A stretch of 64,000 nt of DNA from an uncultured Allobosea sp. (GCF_945957345.1 NZ_CAMFKW010000033.1:1-64000), one strand, 5' to 3'; shown: positions 10,093 through 19,102, counted from the stretch's first letter. The notes: generated by a model from the letters alone, not told the origin. Translations and numbers: made by a program.

Positions 10093-10899
10093 GTGAGCGC
10101 AACCGCCTCCCTCTCCATCGCCAGCGATGCCGGAAGCCGGAAGCGGCCAGGCTATGCCAAGCGCGATATCGGCGGCATCGGTATCGCCGTGATGGAGCGC
10201 GAGACGGCGGTCGCCGAGGTCACGGACGCGGTGCGGACCGGCGGCCACGTGAAGCTGGCCTTCTGCAACGCCAACCTGGTCAACGTTGCCGCTGGCAATG
10301 CCGCGCTTCAGCGCAGCCTCTCGACCTTCCTCGTGCTGGCGGACGGCATCGGCGTCGATCTCGGCAGCTGGCTGCTCTATGGCAAGGCCTTTCCGGCGAA
10401 CCTTAACGGAACCGACTTCTTCCCGGCTCTGTTCGCCTGCCCCGGGCGGCCGATGCGGGTCGCCTTGCTGGGCGGCCGGCCAGGCGTCGCGGAGCGGGCT
10501 GCCGCGAACCTGACGCAGCTCTATCCGGCGCATCGTTTCAGCGTCGTCTCGCACGGCTATTTCTCCGCCGGAGAGGAGAGTGCGCTGCTCGACAGGCTGA
10601 AGGCGCAACGCCCCGACCTGCTGCTGGTGGCAATGGGCAACCCGCTGCAGGAGCGCTTCATCGCCGACAAGCTTGGGCCGCAGCATTGTTCCGTCGCGGC
10701 CGGTGTCGGGGCGCTCTTCGATTTCTTCGCCGACGAAGTCCCGCGAGCGCCTGAGCTCCTGCGCCAGGTGCGGCTTGAATGGCTCTACCGGTTCTGGCTC
10801 GAGCCGCGCCGGCTCTGGCGGCGCTATGTGCTCGGAAACCCGGCTTTCCTCCTGCGCATGGCCCGGCAATATGCAGCCGGCGGTCGGCGGAACGGCTGA
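10093..10899 (+). CDS. WecG/TagA/CpsF-family glycosyltransferase (GT26)
   Basis: 268 aa from GTG 10093. GT26 enzymes add the second sugar (ManNAc, ManNAcA or similar) to an undecaprenyl-diphosphate-linked acceptor in glycan or exopolysaccharide synthesis. Family marks: CNANLVNVA, LADGIGVDLG (catalytic Asp region), LNGTDFFPAL, LLGGRPGVAE, LLVAMGNPLQERFI and the C-terminal PELLRQVRLEWLYR with basic helices for membrane association. The TTG at 10018 would add 25 residues of low similarity. It stands alone; the glycan-initiation genes of this window are 19 kb away. Confidence 0.9.
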   Translation: MSATASLSIASDAGSRKRPGYAKRDIGGIGIAVMERETAVAEVTDAVRTGGHVKLAFCNANLVNVAAGNAALQRSLSTFLVLADGIGVDLGSWLLYGKAFPANLNGTDFFPALFACPGRPMRVALLGGRPGVAERAAANLTQLYPAHRFSVVSHGYFSAGEESALLDRLKAQRPDLLLVAMGNPLQERFIADKLGPQHCSVAAGVGALFDFFADEVPRAPELLRQVRLEWLYRFWLEPRRLWRRYVLGNPAFLLRMARQYAAGGRRNG

Positions 10900-10964
10900 G
10901 CTCCCGAGCGTCGCTTGAGCCGGACCGACGCGGTCGGAGATGGTTCGCCGCGGTGAACGGGCGG

Positions 10965-12074
10965 TTATTCGGCTGCTGGCTTGCGGTTCGCACGGCCGAT
11001 CAGCCCGAAGATCGGCCCCGCCGAGACCATCACCAGGAAGACGCGGATGATGTGGTGGGCCGCGACGAAGGCGACTTCGGTATGGAGCGCCAGCGCGATC
11101 AGGCTCATCTCGGCGAGGCCGCCGGGCGAGTAGGCCAGGATCAGCGGGACATGGCCGTGCACGGAGAGCTGCGCGACGAGCCAGGCGAAGCCCAGCGTCA
11201 GCGCCAACAGGATCACGGTCGAACCGACCGAGAGCAGGAGCACGCGCAGGATGATGCGCGGCGCCGTGCCGACGAAGCGGCAGCCGATCGTCACGCCGAG
11301 GATGAGCTGCGCCGCATTGACGATCTCGGCCGGCGGCAGGGCGGCGCTCAGGCCCGTGACATGCACGATGGCGCTGACCAGCATCGGGCCGAGCAGGAAT
11401 TTCGCCGGCATCCGCAGCCAGTGTCCGACGATCACGCCGGCGATGCCGCAGCCGATCAGCCAGAGCTCGGAACTAAAAGGTGTCTGCATGATCGATGGGC
11501 CGGCGACGCGCCCGCCGCCCAGCGTGACGCCACCGATCCATTGCACGATGAAGGGCAGCGTCATCACAACGAGCAGGATGCGGGCCGAATGGATCAGCGC
11601 GATGATGCGGGCATCGCCGCCCTTCTCCTCGCCGACCGTGACCATCTCGATCAGGCCGCCCGGCATGCCCGAGAAGAAGGCGGTGACCGGATCGAACCCG
11701 GCGACGCGGCGGAAATAGCTGACGCAGCACAGCCCGCAGGCGACCATGAACAGCACGAGCCCGGCGAGCGTCGGTAGCCAGTTCGGCAGTTGCGAAACCA
11801 CGTCCGGCTTGAACGAGGCGCCCAGCATCACGCCGATCACCGCCGTCATCGGCGGGCGGATTACGGCCGGCGCGGCGACGGGCAGGTTGATCAGGGCGGC
11901 AAAGGTGCAGAACACCATCGAGCCCAGCATCCAGGGCAGCGGCAGCTTGGCCTGCACGAATAGCCAGCCGCCGAGGCCGCCGAGTGCCAGGGCGAGCGCA
12001 AAGCGGCGATAGGGAAAGCGGCTGGGAGCGAGCTGGCGCAATCCGCCGACGAAGTCGCCGAGAAGGACCTTCAT
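10965..12074 (-). CDS. AbrB-family membrane protein (putative ammonia monooxygenase family)
   Basis: 369 aa, about ten hydrophobic segments arranged as two similar halves, as in the AbrB duplication family. Characteristic are PLPWMLGSM and PPMTAVIGVMLGASF in the first half, FFSGMPGGLIEMVTVGEE, then PAKFLLGPMLVSAIVHVTG and YSPGGLAEMSLIALAL in the second half. The databank name 'ammonia monooxygenase' is historical; the family is probably a transporter or regulator-like membrane protein. Convergent with the WecG-like gene; no operon partner. Confidence 0.85.
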   Translation of the reverse strand: MKVLLGDFVGGLRQLAPSRFPYRRFALALALGGLGGWLFVQAKLPLPWMLGSMVFCTFAALINLPVAAPAVIRPPMTAVIGVMLGASFKPDVVSQLPNWLPTLAGLVLFMVACGLCCVSYFRRVAGFDPVTAFFSGMPGGLIEMVTVGEEKGGDARIIALIHSARILLVVMTLPFIVQWIGGVTLGGGRVAGPSIMQTPFSSELWLIGCGIAGVIVGHWLRMPAKFLLGPMLVSAIVHVTGLSAALPPAEIVNAAQLILGVTIGCRFVGTAPRIILRVLLLSVGSTVILLALTLGFAWLVAQLSVHGHVPLILAYSPGGLAEMSLIALALHTEVAFVAAHHIIRVFLVMVSAGPIFGLIGRANRKPAAE

Positions 12075-12334
12075 CGGGTCGATCCGCCGCGCCCGGTTCG
12101 GCGGCGCGCGCCGATGGGACCAACTTCCGCAGCAAGTCGACAGGGATATGGGCGGTCTTGAAGCGTCAAGCGGCAGGTCCCTTTCAGGCTCGTCCTAGAA
12201 TCTGTCGGCGCCATTGCACAGCCCATGCCGGGTATGCCGCCCCTGCGCGTCGCGCGGCCGGCACAATGCGGCCATGTGACTTTGTCATTGGCCGAATTGC
12301 GACGTTTCCTCAATGATTTGGCACTAGAGATGAC

Positions 12335-13459
12335 ATGCCGGGCCGTTCATCGGCCGCCGACCACTGGTTGAGGGTGATGAGCGAGGAGCGGCAGTCCGGC
12401 CGGCAGGATCGGGCGGGGTTCGAGGGCGACGCCCCGGCATGGCAGGAGCCGGCCGTTTCCGCACCGTCCGAAGCCGGGCTTTCCCACTCCGTCCCGATCG
12501 TCGAGGCTGAGCCGTCGGGCAGCACGATCCCAGGCAGATTCGGCTGGTTGCAGAGCCGCAGTCAGCGCCTTCGCTACTGGTGGCGCGGAGCAAGCCCGAA
12601 TCTGCGCGGCTCGGTCTTCATGTTCTCGTCCATGCTCGTCTATGCGGTGATGGTCGCCGGCATCAAGCATGTCGGGCAGGGCATCCCGCTGGTGCAGATT
12701 CTGCTGATCCGGCAGGTGATCATGACCGCGATCCTGCTGCTCTTCGCGGCGGGGAGTCTGCGGCGGGCCCTGCACACCGACCGGGTCGGTCTCCAGATCT
12801 TCCGCAGCGTCGTCACGCTGCTCTCGATGCTGTGCGGCTTCACCGCGGTCGTGAAAATTCCGCTCGCCCAGGCGACAGCGATCGGCTTCAGCCAGGTGCT
12901 CTTCGTCACCATCGCGGCGGTGCTCTTCCTCAAGGAGGTCGTCGACGGCCGCCGCTGGGCCGCGACTGTGATCGGCTTCGCCGGCGTGCTGATCATGCTG
13001 CGGCCGAGTTCGGAGGGGCTCGACATCTATGCCCTGCTCGCGGTGGCCGGGGCGGTCTGCGGTGCCGCCATCACCGTCAGTGTCCGCAAGCTCGCCGCAA
13101 GCGAACGCACCGATACGATCCTGCTCTATCAGGGCATCGTGCTGATCGTGCTTCTCGCCTTGCCCACCTTCCTCTGGTGGCAGGCGCCGACGCCCAATCA
13201 ATGGTTCTGGCTGATCACGCTCAGCCTTTTCGGCACGGCCGGGCAATGGCTGATCACCCGCGCCTATCAGGTCGGCGAGGCGGCGGCGTTGGCGCCGCTG
13301 GATTTCAGCCGGTTGCTGCTGGCGAGCTTCACCGGCTTCGTCTTCTTCGCCGAGATTCCGGCGCTCACGACCTGGTTCGGCGCGGCCGTCGTCATCGGCG
13401 CGACGCTCTACACGATCCGCAAGAACGCCCGGACGAGCCCGCCGCCCGCCTCGGCCTGA
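12335..13459 (+). CDS. DMT superfamily (EamA) transporter
   Basis: 374 aa: an ~88-residue hydrophilic N-terminal extension, then ten predicted membrane helices in two EamA halves (MLVYAVMVAGIKHVG; QATAIGFSQVLFVTIAAVLFL; then DIYALLAVAGAVCGAAI in the second half). Such proteins export metabolites such as amino acids or purines; the substrate cannot be inferred. The start is uncertain: ATG 12335 or ATG 12377, the latter giving 360 aa. The helical core begins well after both. The N-terminal extension is unusually long for the family. Confidence 0.85.
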   Translation: MPGRSSAADHWLRVMSEERQSGRQDRAGFEGDAPAWQEPAVSAPSEAGLSHSVPIVEAEPSGSTIPGRFGWLQSRSQRLRYWWRGASPNLRGSVFMFSSMLVYAVMVAGIKHVGQGIPLVQILLIRQVIMTAILLLFAAGSLRRALHTDRVGLQIFRSVVTLLSMLCGFTAVVKIPLAQATAIGFSQVLFVTIAAVLFLKEVVDGRRWAATVIGFAGVLIMLRPSSEGLDIYALLAVAGAVCGAAITVSVRKLAASERTDTILLYQGIVLIVLLALPTFLWWQAPTPNQWFWLITLSLFGTAGQWLITRAYQVGEAAALAPLDFSRLLLASFTGFVFFAEIPALTTWFGAAVVIGATLYTIRKNARTSPPPASA

Positions 13460-13569
13460 ACGCCCGGGATTGCGCCGTTCCCATCCAGGGCGCTATGAAT
13501 CGGCGCACGCCTCTCCCGCGTGCGGCCGCTGGGCCTTGAGCCCGCGGCACGACAGCCAGAGGCAAGGTC

Positions 13570-14613
13570 ATGCGCATCGAAAACGACCCGAAGCTCGACT
13601 TCCGCGATGTGCTGATTCGCCCGAAGCGCTCGACGCTGGGCAGCCGCGCCGAGGTCGATGTCGAGCGCTCGTTCCGCTTCGCCCATACGGGGCGGGAGTG
13701 GAAGGGTTTTCCGCTGATCGCCGCCAATATGGACGTGGTCGGCACTATGGCGATGGCCCGCACGCTGCTGAAGCACGGTGCCATGGTCGCCCTGCACAAG
13801 CATTACAGCGCCGATGAATTGATCGCCTTCTTCCGCGAGCCGGGCTCGGCCAACGCCTTCTATTCGCTGGGCACCACCGATTCCGACCATGACAAGCTGA
13901 AGGCCGTGCACGCCCAATCGCCGATCACCAAGATCTGCCTCGACGTCGCCAACGGCTATACCGAGAAGTTCGTCGACACGGTCAAGGCGACGCGCGCCGC
14001 CTTCCCGGATGCGGCGATCATGGCGGGCAATGTCGTGACCGGCGACATGACCGAGGCGCTGATCCTGGCCGGCGCCGATATCGTCAAGGTCGGCATCGGG
14101 CCGGGCTCGGTCTGCACCACCCGCAAGATGACAGGCGTCGGCTATCCGCAGCTCTCCGCCATCATCGAATGCGCGGATGCGGCCCATGGCCTCAAGGGCT
14201 TTGTCTGCGGCGACGGCGGGCTCACCGTGCCGGGCGACGTCGCCAAGGCCTATGGCGGCGGCGCCGATTTCGTGATGATGGGTGGCATGCTCGCCGGCCA
14301 TGACGAATGCGAGGGCGAGATTCGCTACGAGGAGCGCAATGGCGAGAAGGTGCCGGTCGCGATGACCTTCTACGGCATGTCCTCGGACACGGCGATGAAC
14401 AAGTATTCCGGCGGCGTCGCCAAGTACCGGGCTTCCGAAGGCAAGACCGTCGAGGTGCCCTATCGCGGCCCGGTCGAGGGCACGATGCAGGAGCTGATGG
14501 GCGGCGTGCGCTCGGCGATGACCTATATCGGCGCGGTCCGCCTGAAGGAGGTGCCCAAGCGCACCACCTTCATCATGGTCGGCAGCCAGCTCAATACCAT
14601 CTTCGGCAATTGA
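13570..14613 (+). CDS. guaC: GMP reductase
   Basis: 347 aa. It reductively deaminates GMP to IMP with NADPH, the purine salvage step opposite to IMP dehydrogenase plus GMP synthetase. Length and sequence fit the E. coli-type GuaC: N-terminal [25 protein letters not shown], the catalytic cysteine in [13 protein letters not shown] and the glycine-rich phosphate-binding [16 protein letters not shown] domains are absent, which separates it from GuaB. It appears to be a single-gene unit. Confidence 0.95.
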   Translation: MRIENDPKLDFRDVLIRPKRSTLGSRAEVDVERSFRFAHTGREWKGFPLIAANMDVVGTMAMARTLLKHGAMVALHKHYSADELIAFFREPGSANAFYSLGTTDSDHDKLKAVHAQSPITKICLDVANGYTEKFVDTVKATRAAFPDAAIMAGNVVTGDMTEALILAGADIVKVGIGPGSVCTTRKMTGVGYPQLSAIIECADAAHGLKGFVCGDGGLTVPGDVAKAYGGGADFVMMGGMLAGHDECEGEIRYEERNGEKVPVAMTFYGMSSDTAMNKYSGGVAKYRASEGKTVEVPYRGPVEGTMQELMGGVRSAMTYIGAVRLKEVPKRTTFIMVGSQLNTIFGN

Positions 14614-14732
14614 AACCGGCATGGCCGGGGCCGTCCGTCCACTCGTCTTTCGGCGCGCTATCGCTTTCCGATGGGCTGTTGCATAGTCCGCCATCAACAC
14701 AGAAGGCCGCTGACGGCTTCGGGGAGACGGAT

Positions 14733-15764
14733 ATGACGTTCAGGATCTTGGGTGCGGTGGTTTTGCTCGCTGCGGGAGCTTCGGTGGCGCAGGCGCAGCA
14801 ACTGGCGCCGAGCCCGACGCTCGACGCCGTCAAGGCGCGCGGCAATCTCGAATGCGGCGTGCATCTCGGCCTGCCCGGCTTCTCCTTCGCCAATGACAAG
14901 GGCGAGTGGAGCGGGCTCGATGTCGATTACTGCAAGGCGCTCGCCGCCGCGGTGCTCGGCGACGCCAACAAGGTGAAGTACACGCCGACCTCGGTGCAGC
15001 AGCGCTGGCCGATCCTGCAGTCCGGCCAGGTCGACGTGCTCTCGCGCAACTCGACCATCACCTTCTCGCGCAACGCGACGCTCGGCCTCAACTTCCAGGG
15101 CATCAATTTCTACGAGGGCCAGACCTTCATCGTCCGTAAGTCGGCCGGCGTGAAGGATGCCGCGGGTCTCGACGGCGCCTCGGTCTGCGTCGCCGCCGGC
15201 TCGACCGAGGAAAAGAACGCCGCCGACTGGTTCCGCGAGCGCAACCTCAAGGTGACCATCACCAATTTCCAGAAGAACGACGACGCCATCGCCGCCTATG
15301 ACGCTGGCCGCTGCGACGCCTATACCGCCGGCGTCGGCGCGTTGGCCGGCCAGCGTGCGAAGCTCAAGAACCCCGACGATCACGTCATCCTGACCCAGCC
15401 GATCTCGAACGATCCGCAGGGCCCGGTGACGCGCTGGGGCGACGAGCGCTGGCAGCTCATCGTGCGCTGGGTGCTGAACGGCACGATCGCGGCGGAGATG
15501 CTGGGCGTCACCTCCAAGAATGTCGACGAGATGAAGGCCAATTCGAAGAACACCGAAGTGCGCCGCCTGCTCGGCGCCGAGGGTGGCTTCGGCGCGATGA
15601 TGGGGCTCTCCAACGACTGGATGTACAACGCCATCAAGCAGGTCGGGAACTACGGCGAGAGCTACGAGCGCAATGTCGGCATGGGTTCGAGCCTGAAGCT
15701 CGAGCGCGGCCAGAACCAGCTCTGGACCAAGGGCGGCCTGCTCTTCACCCCGCCGTTCCAGTGA
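14733..15764 (+). CDS. aapJ: General L-amino-acid ABC transporter, periplasmic binding protein (AapJ-like)
   Basis: 343 aa from ATG 14733, with GGGGAGA 5-11 bases upstream. A Sec signal peptide covers roughly residues 1-21 (hydrophobic AVVLLAAGASVAQA, cleavage after AQA). The mature part is a type II solute-binding protein with GVHLGLPGFSF, GLDVDYCKALAAAV, NSTITFSRN and VAAGSTEEKNAADWF, the pattern of the broad-specificity AapJ/BztA group. Followed by two permease genes, as in aapJQMP, but separated from aapQ by a repeat element that may differentially stabilise the aapJ mRNA. Confidence 0.93.
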   Translation: MTFRILGAVVLLAAGASVAQAQQLAPSPTLDAVKARGNLECGVHLGLPGFSFANDKGEWSGLDVDYCKALAAAVLGDANKVKYTPTSVQQRWPILQSGQVDVLSRNSTITFSRNATLGLNFQGINFYEGQTFIVRKSAGVKDAAGLDGASVCVAAGSTEEKNAADWFRERNLKVTITNFQKNDDAIAAYDAGRCDAYTAGVGALAGQRAKLKNPDDHVILTQPISNDPQGPVTRWGDERWQLIVRWVLNGTIAAEMLGVTSKNVDEMKANSKNTEVRRLLGAEGGFGAMMGLSNDWMYNAIKQVGNYGESYERNVGMGSSLKLERGQNQLWTKGGLLFTPPFQ

Positions 15765-15793
15765 GAGCGGACGCCTAGCGACCCCGCCAGCGC

Positions 15794-15894
15794 GTCATCC
15801 TGGACAAGCGGCGTCAGCCGCGCCGATCCGGGATTCATGCCTGAACTGTTCCGGCATGGATCCCGGGTTTACGCTTCGCCCCGCCCGGGATGAC
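15794..15894. repeat. Palindromic intergenic element, family B copy 1
   Basis: Bounded by GTCATCC and CCCGGGATGAC. The inner part forms a hairpin with CCGGGATTCATGCC pairing GGCATGGATCCCGG around 15828-15868. Related to the short copy at 48026-48063. It lies between aapJ and aapQ, and the ATG at 15890 inside its right end is a spurious upstream start for aapQ. Confidence 0.75.
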
Positions 15895-15931
15895 CGCGCG
15901 TTTCCGACGCAAGTTGCGAAGGCCTCGCGGC

Positions 15932-17092
15932 ATGAACGTCCTATCCTTCATCAACGACAAGCGGGTCCGGGACTGGTTCTACCAGATCGCCCTGATCCTG
16001 CTGCTCGTCGGCCTCACCGTGTTCTTCGTGCGCAATGCCTCGGAGAACATGGTCAAGGCCGGCATCGCCTCGGGCTTCGACTTCCTCTGGCGCACTTCGG
16101 GCATCGAGGTGCCTTTCGTCCTGACCGGCTACACCCAGTCGGACGACATCTTCGCCCTGTTCTGGGTCGGCGTTGCCAACACCATGCTGGTGACGGTGAT
16201 CGCGATCGTGCTGGCAACGCTGCTCGGCTTCGCCATCGGCATTGCCAGGCTGTCCTCGCACTGGCTGCTTTCGACCATCGCCGGCGCCTATATCGAGTTC
16301 GTCCGCAACATCCCGCTCTTGTTCTTCGTGCTGTTCTGGTATTTCGGCGTCATCGCCGCCTTGCCGCAGCCGCGCCAGAGCATCGGCCTGTTCGGCGTCG
16401 CCTTCCTCAACAATCGCGGCATCACCATCCCGTTGCCCGATGCGCCCGGCAATTTCCGCTGGGCGGCGCTGGCGATCCTGGTGTCCTGGGTCTGCTACTG
16501 GCTGGCCAGCGCCTGGGCGCGCAAGCGCAAGGAGCGCACCGGGCAGGACGCGCCGCTGCTCGTCATTGGGGTCGGCCTGATCCTGGTCGTGCCGGCGCTC
16601 GCCATCGCCTGGGCCAGCCTCGCCACGCGCTGGGACATCCCCGTGCTGCGCGGCTTCAACTATCGCGGCGGCTTCGTCGTCATCCCTGAATTCGTCGCGC
16701 TGCTCGCGGCGCTCGTCACCTACACCGCCGGCTTCATCGCCGAGATCGTGCGCGGCGGCATCGAATCCGTGGCGAAGGGGCAAAGCGAGGCAGCTTCGGC
16801 GCTGGGTCTGCGCCCCGGCCGGATCCTCAGCCTCGTCGTCATCCCGCAGGCGCTTAGGGTGATGACCCCGCCATTGACCAACCAGTATCTGAATGTGCTC
16901 AAGAACTCGTCCTTCGGCGCGGCGATCGCCTATCCCGACGTGGTCAGCCTGTTCATGGGCTCGGCACTCAACAATACCGGTCAGGCGATCGAGATCATCG
17001 CGATGACGCTCGCGGTCTATCTGGTCATCGGCTTGGCCGTCTCCGCGCTGATGAACTGGTACAACGCCCGCATCGCCCTGGTGACGCGATGA
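15932..17092 (+). CDS. aapQ: General L-amino-acid ABC transporter permease (AapQ-like)
   Basis: 386 aa from ATG 15932. The frame opens 42 bases earlier, but that ATG belongs to the repeat element, so the downstream start (MNVLSFINDKRVRDWFYQ) is preferred. It is an inner-membrane permease of the His/Glu/Gln family with a long N-terminal part. The cytoplasmic EAA loop is SEAASALGLRPGRILSLVVI followed by PQALRVMTPPLTNQYL, which would contact the ATPase. Overlaps aapM by ATGA. Confidence 0.94.
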   Translation: MNVLSFINDKRVRDWFYQIALILLLVGLTVFFVRNASENMVKAGIASGFDFLWRTSGIEVPFVLTGYTQSDDIFALFWVGVANTMLVTVIAIVLATLLGFAIGIARLSSHWLLSTIAGAYIEFVRNIPLLFFVLFWYFGVIAALPQPRQSIGLFGVAFLNNRGITIPLPDAPGNFRWAALAILVSWVCYWLASAWARKRKERTGQDAPLLVIGVGLILVVPALAIAWASLATRWDIPVLRGFNYRGGFVVIPEFVALLAALVTYTAGFIAEIVRGGIESVAKGQSEAASALGLRPGRILSLVVIPQALRVMTPPLTNQYLNVLKNSSFGAAIAYPDVVSLFMGSALNNTGQAIEIIAMTLAVYLVIGLAVSALMNWYNARIALVTR

Positions 17093-18132
17093 ACCGGTCC
17101 TCCTCCCTCTCGCTCTGGCGCGAGCGCCTGTTCGGTACGCCCTTCACCGGCTTCGTCTCGGTGGTGCTCTTCGTGCTGATCGCCTGGATCGCCATCCCGC
17201 TGATCCGCTGGGCCGTGATCGACGCGACCTGGGTGGGCTCGACGCGGGCCGATTGCGTCCCCGGCGGCGCCTGCTGGGTCTTCATCCGCGCCCGTTTCGG
17301 CCAGTTCATGTACGGGCTCTACCCTGTCGACCAGCGCTGGCGCGTCGATATCGCTGGCATCGCCTTCGTGCTGGGGATCGCGTCGGTCATCCTGGCGCCG
17401 CAGCGTCTCAAGCTGAAGCTTGGCCTTGTGATGCTGGTGATCCTGCCGCCGCTCGGTATCTGGCTGCTCTCGGGCGGTTTCGGCCTGCGCTATGTCGAGA
17501 CGCGCGAATGGGGCGGACTGACGCTCACCCTGTTCATCTCGATCTATTCGAGCCTGATTGCGATTCCGCTCGGCATCCTCTTCGCGCTCGGCCGGCAATC
17601 GGAACTCAGGATCATCCGGCTGATCAGCGTGATCTTCATCGAGTTCTGGCGCGGCGTGCCGATCATCGCGGTGATCTTCCTCGCCTCGCTCCTGCTGCCC
17701 CTGATCCTGCCCGGCGGCATCGGCATCGACCGGCTGGCGCGTGCCGTGATCGGGCTCGGCTTCGTCATCGCCGCCTATATGGCGGAAGCGGTGCGCGGCG
17801 GCCTGCAGGCCCTGCCCAGGGGCCAGCGCGAGGCGGCGACGGCACTCGGCCTGAACTACTGGAAGGCGACCGGCCTGATCGTCCTGCCGCAGGCGCTGCG
17901 CATTTCGCTGCCGGCGATGACCAACGAGTTCATCGCGCTGATCAAGAACACGACGCTGGTGCTGGTGGTCTCGATCCTCGACCTGCTCGGCATCGCCCAG
18001 GCCTCGCTCGCCGACCCCAACTGGGTCGGCATGAACATGGAGGCCTATGCTTTCTCGGGCGCGATCTACTGGCTGATCTGCTTCGCGCTCTCGCGCTGGA
18101 GCCGCTCGCTGGAGAAGAGGCGGAGGCTATGA
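17089..18132 (+). CDS. aapM: General L-amino-acid ABC transporter permease (AapM-like)
   Basis: 347 aa, second permease of the heterodimeric channel. Several membrane helices; EAA loop REAATALGLNYWKATGLIVL then PQALRISLPAMTNEFIALIK. Start ATG overlaps the aapQ stop. In the classical operon the next gene is aapP (ATPase); here aapM is followed within 60 bp by a half-repeat and a strong bidirectional terminator, then gcrA on the other strand. The ATPase must therefore be encoded elsewhere or shared. Confidence 0.94.
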   Translation: MNRSSSLSLWRERLFGTPFTGFVSVVLFVLIAWIAIPLIRWAVIDATWVGSTRADCVPGGACWVFIRARFGQFMYGLYPVDQRWRVDIAGIAFVLGIASVILAPQRLKLKLGLVMLVILPPLGIWLLSGGFGLRYVETREWGGLTLTLFISIYSSLIAIPLGILFALGRQSELRIIRLISVIFIEFWRGVPIIAVIFLASLLLPLILPGGIGIDRLARAVIGLGFVIAAYMAEAVRGGLQALPRGQREAATALGLNYWKATGLIVLPQALRISLPAMTNEFIALIKNTTLVLVVSILDLLGIAQASLADPNWVGMNMEAYAFSGAIYWLICFALSRWSRSLEKRRRL

Positions 18133-18139
18133 GGTTGCT

Positions 18140-18167
18140 GTCATTCTCGGGTCAAGCCCAGCATGAC
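18140..18167. repeat. Half palindromic element (family A/B-like)
   Basis: GTCATTCTCGGGTCAAGCCC and then AGCATGAC: a short hairpin bounded by GTCAT and ATGAC, resembling one arm of the family A elements, immediately after aapM. Confidence 0.45.
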
Positions 18168-18188
18168 GAGCCCCCCATCGGGCAACAA

Positions 18189-18212
18189 AAAACCGGCCTT
18201 TCGGCCGGTTTT
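18189..18212. terminator. Bidirectional rho-independent terminator between aapM and gcrA
   Basis: A perfect 10-bp stem AAAACCGGCC / GGCCGGTTTT with loop TTTC, flanked by an A-run on the left and TTTTCTTTTG on the right. It therefore works for aapM transcripts (plus) and gcrA transcripts (minus). Confidence 0.85.
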
Positions 18213-18236
18213 CTTTTGTTCGATGCCGCGAGCCGA

Positions 18237-18791
18237 TCAGGCCCGGACCTTGCCCCGGTCGCGACGGCGGTCGGCGGCGGGCTGATAGGCGATGCGGGCG
18301 TGGTGGCTGCAATAGGGCAGGCCGGTCTGCGAGCGGGCGCCGCAGAAGCGGAACTCGGGGGTCGTCGGGTCGCCCATCGGCCAGCGGCACATGTACTCGC
18401 GCAGGTCCATGATGGTGACGCGCTCGGAGAACGGGATCACCACATCCTCGGACAGTGCAGGCGCGGCCTCGACCTCGATCTCTGCCTCGGGGGCGAAGTC
18501 CGGCGCCAGCGCATGGGCGCCGCGCGTCGGGGTTGAGGCTGCACCGGCCATCGGATGGCTCGGCGAGCGGGCCGGAGCCTTGCGCGGGGCGCTGTTGCGC
18601 GGCGCGGCGGGCTGCGCCGCGCTCTTGGCCCGGCCCGAGAGGCCGAGGCGATGGACCTTGCCGATCACCGCGTTGCGCGTGACATTGCCCAGCTCGGCCG
18701 CGATCTGGCTGGCGCTCAGCCCGTCGCTCCAGAGCTTCTTGAGCTGCTCGACGCGCTCTTCCGTCCATGCTCCGGCTTCGTTCATCCGCAT
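18237..18791 (-). CDS. gcrA: Cell-cycle regulator GcrA
   Basis: 184 aa from ATG 18791; GTG 18794 and ATG 18785 are in-frame alternatives. GcrA works with sigma-70 RNA polymerase and activates promoters carrying GANTC sites methylated by CcrM, so coupling transcription to replication. The N-terminal DNA-binding helix-turn-helix is clear: WTEERVEQLKKLWSDGLSAS and then TRNAVIGKVHRLGLSGRA. A Pro/Ala-rich linker follows. The C-terminal sigma-interacting part has YMCRWPMGDP, FRFCGA and YCSHHARIAY with its conserved Cys/His. The upstream region carries a remarkable GANTC cluster. Confidence 0.96.
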   Translation of the reverse strand: MRMNEAGAWTEERVEQLKKLWSDGLSASQIAAELGNVTRNAVIGKVHRLGLSGRAKSAAQPAAPRNSAPRKAPARSPSHPMAGAASTPTRGAHALAPDFAPEAEIEVEAAPALSEDVVIPFSERVTIMDLREYMCRWPMGDPTTPEFRFCGARSQTGLPYCSHHARIAYQPAADRRRDRGKVRA

Positions 18792-18966
18792 CACCTGTCT
18801 TGTCCGGCGGGTCCCTTGCGAGGCCTGCCTTTAAGGGCGCTTCGTGACGGAATCCGGGACCGGCGGCTTTTGTCGCTGAGACAAAGCCGTTGCTGCCGCA
18901 ACAGACGGTACAGGAGGCGCCGCACGAAATGTCGTATCTGACGAAGCCGACCATACAAGCTGCGGT

Positions 18967-19042
18967 GACTCGCGAACAAGAGTCGGCGAATCCCAATTCG
19001 GCTTTTCCCCAGACGATTCGCGATTGAGCGGTCAAGCGAATC
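18967..19042 (-). promoter_or_regulatory. Cluster of five GANTC (CcrM methylation) sites upstream of gcrA
   Basis: GANTC sites lie at 18967-18971 (GACTC), 18980-18984 (GAGTC), 18988-18992 (GAATC), 19015-19019 (GATTC) and 19038-19042 (GAATC); a sixth is at 18850-18854. Two pairs form dyads: GACTC-N8-GAGTC, and GATTCGC with GCGAATC. About 0.2 sites would be expected in 76 bp at this base composition. The region lies 176-251 bp before the gcrA start, inside a 538-bp gene-free stretch (18792-19329) that otherwise shows no convincing gene. Confidence 0.75.
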
Positions 19043-19073
19043 CTTTCGGCAACACTGTCCCAGCGGCATTCAA

Positions 19074-19102
19074 TTGACAGTCGCGGCCGCCTTAAGCATA
19101 TT
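19074..19102 (+). promoter_or_regulatory. Sigma-70-type promoter upstream of argD
   Basis: TTGACA (19074-19079) is a perfect -35; CATATT (19097-19102) is the -10 with a 17-base spacer. Transcription would start near 19109 and run toward argD. Confidence 0.6.

Noticed and set aside
9727-10406. Overlapping plus-strand frames in the region before the WecG-like gene
   Set aside because: Low-complexity, Arg/Gly-rich translations, frame conflicts with the well-supported WecG-like gene, no ribosome sites.
18791-19069. 92-aa open frame upstream of gcrA on the minus strand
   Set aside because: Arg/Leu-rich translation without any motif, lying over the GANTC cluster; more likely the gcrA control region and untranslated leader.
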